Assembly: GCF_002104995.1 (NCBI RefSeq)
Contig: NW_024468249.1
Location: forward strand, 1,240,001 to 1,304,000
Reading direction: 5' to 3'
Source: Linderina pennispora
Taxonomy: Eukaryota; Kickxellomycota; Kickxellomycetes; Kickxellales; Kickxellaceae
Length of the DNA stretch: 64,000 bases
Part shown: positions 11,589 to 22,249 of the stretch, in pieces
Position numbering within the stretch: position 1 is the first letter of the stretch
Layout: each line of letters opens with the position of its first letter
Made by a program: the position numbers and the translations under genes
Notes under the pieces: model-generated
What the model was told of the DNA's origin: nothing
Databases searched by the model: none
The model's input: only the letters and a program-made list of their open reading frames with translations

Positions 11589-14500
11589 CAAAATATGCCA
11601 CCACAGTCAACGAGCCAGTCAAAGATATACTCGACCGTGTTTACACCAGGCTAATGGAGAATCTTAACAAGCGTGAATCCAATAAGGATCCATCCCCAAT
11701 CTGTACTGTCGAGTATCTTGCACCAGAGCCCTCTCCAGTATCGCTCCCTACCTCAGTTGCAGTGGCTGTTGATGAATCAAGCCGCACATACAGGCTCCCG
11801 ACTGATGCAGCACTGCTTCCGAATCCTGATGTATGGCTGGAGGCACTGGCAGGTCCTAGCTCAGAGCTGGCTTCGTGCACTTCTCACATCGCCAGTGGTG
11901 GTTTCGCAAATCACTGTACGCTGCAAATCCAATAAGGCAGGTTCTGCGACCAATGGCTAGGCAGATCAGCAGAAGTGTCATCTGATGGCGATAGGCCGGT
12001 CAAGCTTGATATCCTATGGACCAGCTGGGCTATTAGGACATTCGCATACAATTCGATGGCGAGAAGAATATTCAGGTGAATATTTACCATCGGATTGGCG
12101 AGGAGCAATTTGAGATTCGGTTCCCGTACATCTACACGCCATCCAAACCTGGACCTACTTGTTACTGGAAGATATTGAAGGTCGGGATTTATCATACCGC
12201 AATGCTTATTTGCGTGTACACGGCCATGCAGTTGGCTCTGGCGATATAAACTCTGTTGGTATAGAACAGCACTTCTCGGCTGATGCGCTCAAGTCATTCA
12301 CCATCAGCCAGGAGCTTGTTCAGAAGTACTGTTCTAGTACTCACATCACGTCAAAGTATTACAAAATGGCTGCCGACGAGTCACAGCTGGCCCCAATGGA
12401 CATATTCTTCGGCATCGGAATTAGCCAATTGACATCTATCTTGACCACTCCCCCTCTGCATAGAGGTCTCCTTGGGATCATCCACTTGAGCCATAGTACA
12501 AGTATGTAGCAGATGCTTCGCTACTTCATGTTGGAGAATACCATAGACTATCAGGTATCACTCACTGCACTTGAAAACATTGAGAGTGGCCAGAAAATAT
12601 CCTTCACTTCGAGATTTTACCGCAAAGGAAACCTCATTGCTATATGTGAGGATGTTCTTGTCATACGCGGCCAATATGCAGCATACAACCAAATGTTCCG
12701 ATCAATGGATGAACCTGTGCGACGCATGCAAACCGAATCAGATGAGGATGCTACAGCGCTTGGTGCTAAAGAGTGGTTTATATTCAAAGATGGCTCTGAG
12801 CCTCTCAGCATTATGCGTGGAGATGTTCTGGAGTTCAGGCTCCATTCGCACTACCAGTTCAAATCCAATGAGATCTACTCCAAAATCAAAACAGCCGGAC
12901 CTGTGTATCGCTTGCTACCATCCGGAGAATATGAGCATATTGCTGATGTGTATTACGAGAATAATGATGCTTATGACAACTATGTCATCCAGTTTTTGAA
13001 TGAAAGCCAGCTGAGCGATGCGAGCACAGTGAATTTTGAGTATGACAGTACACTGGTATTGCAGAATGGAATTTCAGGTGGTTTGTCCTTTAAAGCACCA
13101 TCAGTAAATTGGGAGTTTGCGCATGCCTCTGGCGATCAGAGCATGGCGCACACAAACCCGTATGTTGCAGCATATACTGGGGAATCGGAAATGACTTGTC
13201 ACAGAATGTGGACATCAGCCGCATCTCGCGCTGTTGTTGAGCGTGTTGTTGCAGATAGCGACCCTCGGCGCATGCGCTCATACAGTGTCCAGTTTGTTGG
13301 AAATGTCTATCCAAACGACAAACTTCGGGTAGAGCTAGTTCACGCAGGGATGAACAACTGGATACATGATTATCAATGGCAAGACTGTAAACCAGAATGG
13401 GGAAACAGTGCTGACACTCACAGCAGAGGTTGCCCAGGCAAAGACCGCATATGTGTTTACTGGCCAGGGGTCGCAGTTTGTTGGCATGGGGATGGACCTC
13501 TACATGTCATCCACAGCTGCCAGAGATGTGTGGGACCGAGCTGATAGACACATGTTGAAGAAGTATGGAGTTTCTCTTCTGAAAATTGTCCAAGAAAATC
13601 CGAGAGAGTACTTGGTTAAATCTGGTGGCAAGAAAGGCATCACCAATTCGTACACACTACCTCTCTTTGGTACGTGAGTATGACGGCAAGATAGAGCAGC
13701 TGATTCCGGAGATCACTCGGTCATCGAAATCATACACGCACCGGTGTTCAAATGGCCTGCTCAATGCGACACTGTTCACACAGCCGATCCAGACGGTGAT
13801 GTCGCTAGCTCAGGCTGCAGACATGCGTGCTCATGGTCTTATCCAGGACGATGCTATTTTCGCTGGCCATTCGCTTGGTGAGTTTGGGTCACTCGCAGCA
13901 ATTGCTGAGATTGTCTCTGTCGAGGATGCGGTCGATATTGCCCTCTATCGTGGGCTTTTGCTCCATGCTTCAGTAGATCGCGATACCAATGGTCGCTCCC
14001 AGTATGCGATGGCATCTATCAATCCTCAGCGTGTTCTACCTGGCTTCAGCGAGCTGCACCTGCTCCGAATTGTTGACTGTATTCGTGAGCGGAAGCAGCA
14101 GCTCCTAGAAGTTATCAACTACAATGTCCAAGGGCAGCAATACGTTGTCACAGGGCATGTTGAGAGTTTAAATGACATGTGCCTTATTGCGCATGAGCTA
14201 TCCAAAAGGAGTTTGTCATCAGCAGAGCTGGAAGAGGGAAACATCCTTCAGGATATAATAGACGGTATACTCTCTGCAACTCCAGATATGCAGCTACAGG
14301 AAGATAGTAGAATGAACTACCCGTATCCCTGGCGTTGATGTTCCCTCACACTCTAGCCAATTGCTGACAAGTGTTGACACATTCCGTAGCTTGCTTGACC
14401 AAAGGATTCCACACGTCCGTAGGCTACATACGTCACTCTGTGGAAGATATATTCCTAACTTGTCTGGCCAGCCATTTGAGATTACAGAAAACTATTTCAG

Positions 14501-17500
14501 ACATGTCCATGCCATCACCCGCTCACCGGTAATTGAGGATGTCATCAACTGTTGGAGTGCAGTCAGCCATAATTCCACAAGTACCAGAATATCACTAGCA
14601 CGCACGCTCCTGATTGAGCTCTTATCATTCCAGTTTGCTTCGACAGTAAAATGGATTGATACCCAAGACACAATATTCAGAATTTGTTCTGTGAAGCGGC
14701 TGGTTGAGATTGGCCCAAGTCCAATACTGTGTCGTATGGCATCTCAGACTTTGGAAACCGAAAACCTGGCTATATGGGGAAGTTGCTATTCTACATGCAA
14801 GAAGAGATAAGGATGATGTGTACTACAGTGCAGGTCTGGAGGGAAAGCCTGCTGTGTCTACTGACGCATTGTTGCTAACGTCAGCCCAGGACCACAAATG
14901 GTATACCAAACATTCCAGAAAAACTATCCAGTCCCGGAATTCCTGCTCTGGAGGAACAGCCATCTCCACTGCCCATTACTCCAACTACAATATCAACTGA
15001 TAATGATGTGCCTATTCCAACTATTGACATTCTAAGAACAATAGTCTCTCACAAACTCGCTAAATCCATATTCGAAATCAATCCTGGAATGTCAATCAAA
15101 GGGTTAGTTGCAGGAAAGTCAATAGTTCAGAATGAACTTGTTGGCGCACTTCAAAAGGAATTCAGCAAGCGAATGCCTGACTACGCAGAGGAGTGGTCCT
15201 TGGAGGAGCTCGCCATAAAACTCGGAAGCACTATGGATTCTCTTGGCAAGTATTCGCAGTTGCTTGTCATTAATTTGCTAACTAGCAAATTCCCGAGCAG
15301 ATTCACGCTGTCAGTTGCTCGTTCTTATTTGATGGATAAATACGGGTTGGGTCCTCGTAGACAGGAGGCCGTTCTATCCTTATCAGCTACTATGGAGCCC
15401 TCAAGTCGACTTGCAGATGAGGATGCAGCTAAAATCTGGCTGGATTCGGCAGTCCAGATATATGCTAGACATGTGGGGCTACCATTGACAGCTACAGCAA
15501 AAAATAGTGACAATAATGGTATGAGCGCCGGTTCAATTGTTATCAATAGTGCTGAATTCGACAGGGCTCAGAGGAATCAAAAGAATCTCATCCTTGAGCA
15601 AGTAGAGACGCTCGCCAGATATGCAGGACTCGATATGCGTCAGGGTGCTAGGTCAGCTGAAAAGTACCAGGTAAAGTTGGCAACTCTCAAGTCGGACCTC
15701 GATAAAATTAAACAAGAGGTTGGCTGAATATTTATCGAAAGGACCAAGATGATGTTTGATGCAAACAAAGCCCGCCACTATGACTCATACTGGAACTGGG
15801 CCCGCCAGGATACGTTTGAATGGATTTCTGGCATCCTGAGCGGAGAGGAGCCAAGTATGGACCGGGGTACATACATGAAACGTATTCATATGCTCAAGAA
15901 CCGCTCCAATCCTGGACTGCTTTTGATGTTGCAAGCACTCATTTCGACTCTCCAGACCGCTGATGGCCTGCTCGCACATCGCGCACTAGAGCAAGCTGAG
16001 ACCATCTATGCAGAATGTAAGGAGTCAGAAAACTCTGCCCCAGTCTATAAAGAGCTCTCTACTCCAATGCGACCATATGCTGAAGTTACTTCAAAGGGTG
16101 ATATTGTTGGCTCTGAGATTCCCAGAGAGGGTGAGCATTCAATATATGACTATGTCCAAAATATGAAGCGGACTAGCAATGACGGATTGCCTCTACTGCA
16201 TATGTATGAGCAGCAGACTGGGAACACCTGGCCATACAGCAAGGCTAATTCTGAAGAATACTTCAAGTCTATGGAGGAGGCAGCGATAAATGGTATTTCG
16301 TTTGAGGGCAAGTGTGCATTAGTTACTGGATGTGGAATGGGATCCATTGGGTTGGGTCTGGTCGAGGGTTTGCTTTCCGGCTGGTGCAAAGGTTATTACC
16401 ACAATGTCCAACTCTTCCCTTGAGTCAGTCCGATTCTTCGAAGAGATGTACCGAAAGTTTGGTTCTCGTGGATCCCAGCTAGTCCTTGTCCCATTCAACC
16501 AGGCGTCTTCATGTGATGTAGAGGCCCTCATCCAGTATATTTATGATAGTGATGGCCTTGGCTGGGATCTGGACTATATTGCCCCACTCGCCGTGTTCCC
16601 AGAATGTGGCATGGATGCAGAGAATATCGATTCTTACTCTGAGCTGACAACTCGCACCCTCCTGACCAATCTTTTACAGATGATTGGCCAGATTAAGGCG
16701 GCTAAGGTAAAGTCTGGGAACACACTGCACACATCACTACTTGTTTTGCCACACTCGACTAACCAATGGCTAATGGGCAGTGATGGAATGTATGGTGAAA
16801 CGAAAGGCAGCTTTACATACACTGTACAACCACTGGCACACAGTGTCATGGTCAGAGTATATTTCAATCACTGGCGGCGAGATCGGATGCACCCGTAGCA
16901 CATACATGTCATCTGATGAAGCGAACATATTTGCATGCATAGAGGAGATGGGTATCTGTACATTCTCTCATGAGGAGATGTCGTTCAACATACTTTGCCT
17001 CCTGTCCCAGCAAATGGAGGATATCGCTCATGATTATCCTTTAATTGGGAACTTTAATGGAGGGATGATGTCTATTGACAGCTTTAGGAATACGTTACTG
17101 GATCGGCGTTTAATACGAATGGCAGATGCCAGTATAATGAGACGTATGCACTACGATGTATGTACTGCCATTTCAATCGAACAAAAAGATAGCCCTATAT
17201 ATATGACGCATGCAAACAAAACGATCCCTCGGGCCCAGCACCGGATTGACTCCCTATCCATAAAATCATACAAGCAGCTCGATCACCTAAGATATCTGGA
17301 AGGCATGGTTGACTTGGATAAGATTGTTGTTGTGACAGGTTTTGGAGAAGTTGGGGCATTTGGAAATGCAGCCTTACGCTGGGAACAAGAGGCGCATGGT
17401 GTGTTCTCGATGGAAGGCTGCATTGAGTTGGCATGGATGATGGGACTGATCAAGAGATTCAGTGGCGATCATCCAGGAACAAGGGGCCACTACATTGGGT

Positions 17501-19388
17501 GGGTTGATACAAAGACACAGGAACCAGTGCATGACAGGGATGTTAAGGCTAAATACGAGCCGTATATCTTGGAGCACACTGGAATTCGTGTTGTTGAGCC
17601 AGAAGTTTGGGGTGAGGATGCGGTTGATATGAAGTCATTCATGCGTGAGCTTCAGATCGATCAGGACATGCCTCCATTTGAGACCAGCGCCGAGGAAGCA
17701 GCCCATTTCAGGCGGGCTAATGGTGAGAAAGTTGACACATGGGAAAACCCTGATGGAACGTGGTCTGTCAGATTCCTTAAAGGTGCTGTGGTCCATGTGC
17801 CAAAGGCAACTGAATATGGTCCTGCAGTTGCTTCACAATTACCAACTGGGTGGGATTCAACTCGACTTGGAATACCCAAAGACCTTGCACAGAATATGGA
17901 TAGAGTAAACCATTACATGCTTATTGCTGCGATGGAGGCCCTCCTTAGATCAGGGATAACTGATCCTTATGAGCTCTATCAATATTTCCATGTTTCGAAA
18001 GTTGGGCATGCTGTTGGCTCTTGCTATGGAGGTACACAGAGCAATGTCAATATGATACGCAACAGATATCTGGATAAAGGTGTAAGCTCCGATGTGTTTA
18101 TCGAAAGCACTATCAACAATATCAGCGCATGGCTCAATAGGCTTTTATTCTCAGCATCTGGTCCATTAAAGCCGACAGTAGGCGCATGTGCCACTTCAGC
18201 CATTGCACTAGATCTTGCTGCTGAATCGATCATTCTGGGTAAAGCAGATGTCATGATCGCTGGCGCTGGAGAAGGGTTTGCAAATGATACTGCATATGAG
18301 TTCAATGTGATGAGCGCCACAGCAAGTGCCAGTAATGAGCTAAGAAAGGGGAGAGTCCCACAGGAAATATCGAGACCATGCACATCTACCAGATGTGGAT
18401 TCACCGAGGGCTATGGCTCAGGTATTTCCATTCTAATGTCAGGCATCTGCTGCACTTAAAATCGGGGCACCCATTTATGGCATTTTAGCCATGTCTGCAA
18501 CTGCTACAGACAAGTCAACGCGCAATAATACAGCTCCAGGCCAAGGAATACTGTCGATAGGGAGGGGAAACCCTACTCCTTCAGACCATCAGTTGCTTGA
18601 CATTAATTTCCGGAGGCAGATGCGCGATCAGCAATTAGCAGCACTTGATACTTTGGCTGGCTGTCATATGGTTGATAAGATGAAAAACAGGATGAAATCA
18701 GCATGGGGCAACGACTTTTACAAAATGGGCAAATCAATATCACCTCTGCATGCGGCGCTTGCAACATGGGGTCTTGATGCAGATGATATTGGGCTATCGT
18801 CATTCCATGGGACGTCCACAGGAGCTGAATGATAAGAATGAATCAAACATTGTCAACACACTTTTGAAGCAAATTGGACGAACGCCTGGTCTTCCTATTC
18901 CTGTAGTGTGCCAGAAATGGATTCTTGGCCATATGAAAGGCGCATCTGCAACTTGCTCTATGCATGGGATTTTGCAGTCGATGATGACGGGGCTGATTCC
19001 AGGAAATAGAAATGCTGACAATATTGATAAAGATTTTGAGCAGTTCGAGTATCTTGTCTATCCAAGCAAGACTATCCATGTGCCAACTGTTAAGGCCGCA
19101 CTTTTCACATCGTTTGGTTTCAGCCAGTCAAACGGAGCAGGACTTATCGTTCATCCAGACTACCTATTCGCAGCACTATCAAAGGATGAGCTGGATGAGT
19201 ACAGGGCCAAAGTCGATGAGCGCATGAAGAGATCGACCCGCTACTGGCAGGGAGCACTTCTTGGAAACCACCCATATTTACAGACAAAGGATGCAGCACC
19301 ATTCACGCCAGATCAAGAGACAGCAGTGTTCCTGGACTCTAGTGCAAGGGCTATATTTGACTCAAAAACCAAAACGTACCACTTCTAA

Positions 19389-19673
19389 TACCGCTTAACA
19401 GAGTTCTGTGCGCCTTCCATCTAGTTTTCATTTACCAAGTTTACATAGAGCAATAAATCAGTGTAGTAATAAACATGAGGTCCAGTTGGATGATTGCGTT
19501 TTATGCGAGAGAACTAGTTAGCAGTAGACGGTTGGTTGATCCAGATTATGCAGTGGCCACAAAGCAAAGACATCCACTTATCAAGCTGGTTGAACTAGTC
19601 TGCCTTCTCTTTGACGTTATTAATGATGCCCACGGTGGGTAATCGGTTCTTTGTAACCTCACCAATCATGGTG
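19389..19673. other. Convergent 3' spacer
   Basis: About 285 bp between the stop of FAS copy 2 (+) and the stop of the hydrolase (-). I see no gene. Confidence 0.6.
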
Positions 19674-20621
19674 TTAATACACCTGGGAAACCCGCTCTGG
19701 ATATTGGGTCATAACGCCATGACCAGCGTGCTCTATCTGCTCGAAACGTACGTTTTTGTGGCCGACCTTCTTGGCAATGTAGAATGAGTTACTTATACGC
19801 ACAAGGTGGTCCTGATCACCTGTGATAATGAGAATCTGCTTGTTGGGGAGCGGTCTTGCCCAAAGTCTCAAGTCGTGTTGATGAAACATGATGGCGGATA
19901 ACAGCGCCAACCTGGCTCAAAAACGGCAGGAACGATATTGGGTGCGTATACATTTCCCAACGAATATACCGTTGGACACAAAAATCCAACATGGTTTTGC
20001 AGTTGCTGCCTTCAGGTGATGGCGACCTCAAAAAAGGATTCAGGGAAGATCATTCCACATGTGAGCTTGTGACGAGAAATAAGGCTACTGGCAAAGGTGC
20101 ACCTGAGCATATCAAACCATTCCGCGCAGTGGTGGCACAGTTAAGCCGGCATTTGTTACTGCCAAGGTCAGTGTATTAACCATCTGAGGATAGCTGCAGG
20201 CAAATTCCAGAGCAACCATCCCACCCATGCTAGCACCCACAACATTGACGCCTCTGTCCCATCCGACTGCTGTCAGGAAGCGACATCAGGTCGGCTGCAA
20301 ACAGCTTCGTTGTGATGTTGAAGATTATATCGCCTTTATCGGAAAATCCATTGCTGCGCTGGTCATAGACAAGGCACTGGTAGTCGCCTATGTCTAGGAA
20401 TTCTTCGATCAGGTTCTCCCACATCTGCCGGTCGGCGCTCAAGCCATGAATGAACACAGCCTTCTTTGTGCCTGTTCCAAATATTTCGTAGTAGAGATGT
20501 AGCGGCCTGCTATCACCAACTGTTTACGTGGCCACGCTTTGACAAGTGAGCTCCACAGCGGACTGTCATGTTGCTCCATTGGCATTTCCGGGGGTTCTCT
20601 GTCTGGTTGACTCAGTGTCAT
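19674..20621 (-). CDS. Alpha/beta hydrolase fold protein
   Basis: About 315 residues. The N-terminal oxyanion-hole strand reads VFIHGLSADRQMW, followed by YDQRSNGFS, the nucleophile elbow VVGASMGGMVALEFA, an acid in ITGDQDHLV and a histidine in EHAGHGVM. Together these give a complete Ser-Asp-His triad in the order of the family. The substrate is unknown; proline iminopeptidase, epoxide hydrolase and lactonase subfamilies all share this pattern. The start is placed at ATG 20621 (MTLSQPDREPP) because the frame upstream opens only with a GTG. Frame breaks near 20500, 20275, 20065 and 19855 join well when one base is removed (one case: added). No signal peptide is visible, so it is probably cytosolic. 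It is convergent with FAS copy 2. Confidence 0.75.
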
Positions 20622-20999
20622 GGTACTAGTTGAGGCTATGTTTTCAAATTGTGTTGTGGATGAGATAAACAAGGAGGAACAAAGCGAAATACATGCTATG
20701 CTCAGCTGCCTTAGCGGCTCTTGCTGCTGCCGCTCCCTAATTGCAGTGGCGCTGTCCACGAAGAAACGCAGTTAGTATTGTATCACCGCATGCACAGATC
20801 TGTGCCACCTTGATAGGGGGGATACTAGCTTCAGCAAGCTATGCCAACCCTAAGCGGTGATCGATGATTGTGATCAACAAAGAGGACCCACAACTACTGG
20901 TCCTATTGGCCAGTCGCACGCTCAGCAAGCCTGGTCGCGTTTCGGTAAATTCTCCCTTTGCAGCTTCAATTGTACTTCACAGTACCTTTTTAATTTACA

Positions 21000-21865
21000 A
21001 TGAGTAGCGGACAGCAGACACCAATTCAGTTCACACCAAAGCCGACAGTTCGTAGCGCGTCCTGGCCAACAACACATGTCCGTGGGCAGCCCGTCACCGC
21101 AGCGGCCCAATATCATGTTCCGGTCTGGTATGACTCCACAGCAGCAACAGCAAATGCTCATGGCGAACGGACGTGTTCCGGGCAGGCGCTTTAACTCCCC
21201 AACAACAGCAGCAGCAAGGTTCAAATCCAACAAGCAAATGCTGCTCCAGCAGCAGCAGCAGCAGCAGCAGCAAATGCGGCCAGGGATGGTGCCTCAGCAG
21301 CAGGTTTTTGCGGCAAACCCGGCTATTAGCATCCCTGGACAAGCAGCTGCCACCCAGCACTGATCCAGGGACACGCAGGGCGTAAGCGCAAGCCGAAGGC
21401 ACACGAAAGCCCCAGGCAGTGTGCCGCAGGACGAGGACTCAGGAGACGAGCTGGACCAATTCCAGCCATTCAAAATCTCACTGAAGCGGTACCAGCAGAA
21501 TCACTCGATGATGTCGGATGTGTTTGTGGCCTTGCCAACCAGCACTGTAGAGGTGCCCAAGCACTACTACGAAGAGCTAAACGAAGGGGCGGTGAAGGCG
21601 GGCCTGGACGCGCAAGAGAAGGCGCTTGAGGAGAGCAAGGCCTAGGCACGTCGAGAACATCAAGGAGATTGAGGGCAAACGCTCCGAGTTTGCTGAAATG
21701 ATGAAGACACTGGTGGGCGCATCATACAAGGATGTTGATGAGATCAAAAAGACACTCGAGTCCAAGTTTGGCTTGGAGTTTGTCGATAATCCATACAGAA
21801 CCGTGGAGCGCGTTGAGGTTGGCAAATTTGAACCACTCGAGGGCGCCACCTACAAGCAGCTGTGA
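21000..21865 (+). CDS. Glutamine-rich protein, possible SWI/SNF-RSC subunit Ssr4-like
   Basis: About 285 residues. The first half is low-complexity and Q-rich, encoded by CAG runs (21137-21280) and drifting between frames. The second half is clear: GRKRKPKAHESPRQ, an acidic DEDSGDELDQF, then FKISLKRYQQNHSMMSDVF, then a charged helical region (ARHVENIKEIEGKRSEF) ending with LEGATYKQL. The order 'acidic GDELD, then ISxxRYxQNHxxMxEIF' resembles from memory the C-terminal region of fungal Ssr4, a chromatin-remodelling subunit; this is a tentative match. Breaks near 21172, 21350, 21419 and 21643 each fit a single extra base. The start ATG 21000 is the first in frame and is preceded by AT-rich sequence. 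No membrane segment or signal peptide. Confidence 0.5.
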
Positions 21866-22249
21866 GCAAGCCAGCGAGATGTACCCATTGTTTTCAAAAT
21901 AGGCTTTTGCACGCGCTTTTGTGACAGCCAAACTCTGGTAAGCAAATGGTGCTCTTCTCCTCTCTTCCCTTCTCTTCATCGCCGAGCCTTATTTTCGCTT
22001 AAAACATCTGTTACACGCTAGCTAACATCAATAAACTACTCAGCAGCCTCAAGGGCTTGCTACCAGGCTAGGAGCTCTGGTGTGCATCTAAGTGAGCCTT
22101 GATAGGGTTCCCAACGCATCCACTAAACAGGTTCCTACATGGTACTTTTCGTAAGATTCCTGTGCGAGTGAGCTGGTTCTCCTCATGTGGTTGTAGCACA
22201 CCATTGCTGACCGGTTGATGAATATGAATCCTCTCACATAGGTAGCAAC
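21866..22249. other. Intergenic spacer
   Basis: About 380 bp between the Q-rich gene and the HEAT-repeat gene. I see no gene or distinct element; pyrimidine-rich stretches near 21950-21980 may belong to the 3' UTR or the next promoter. Confidence 0.5.

Larger units (their letters stand above)
8123..19388 (+). pseudogene. Fused type I fatty acid synthase, copy 2, interrupted by a solo LTR
   Basis: Complete fused FAS: AT domain with GHSQG right after the intron; enoyl reductase with QWTGGRGSGHHS near 10345; linker with DVQRT near 11290; dehydratase; MPT with GHSLGE near 13870; carrier domain with GKSIVQNEL near 15120; ketoreductase with TGCGMGSIG and YGETK; ketosynthase with GACAT near 18183, FHGTST and GHMKG. 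No C-terminal phosphopantetheine transferase domain. The start is set at ATG 8123, which gives a normal N-terminus before the AT domain. One intron (8856-8940). A solo LTR (11334-11588) splits the ER-DH linker out of frame. The dehydratase reads GDQSMAH instead of GDFNPIH. About 18 further breaks fit one surplus base and five fit one missing base; these may be sequence errors. The LTR is the reason for calling it a pseudogene. If the LTR allele is heterozygous or spliced out, the gene could still function. Confidence 0.75.

Noticed and set aside
1..19388. Reading the frame-broken FAS genes as old pseudogenes throughout
   Set aside because: Breaks are nearly all one surplus base, repaired text keeps length and active sites, and the same kind of break occurs in essential genes. 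Only the LTR and the dehydratase change are taken as real damage.
2..19388. Polyketide synthase in place of FAS
   Set aside because: Domain order, the FAS-type carrier motif and the split MPT region are specific to fungal FAS, not PKS.
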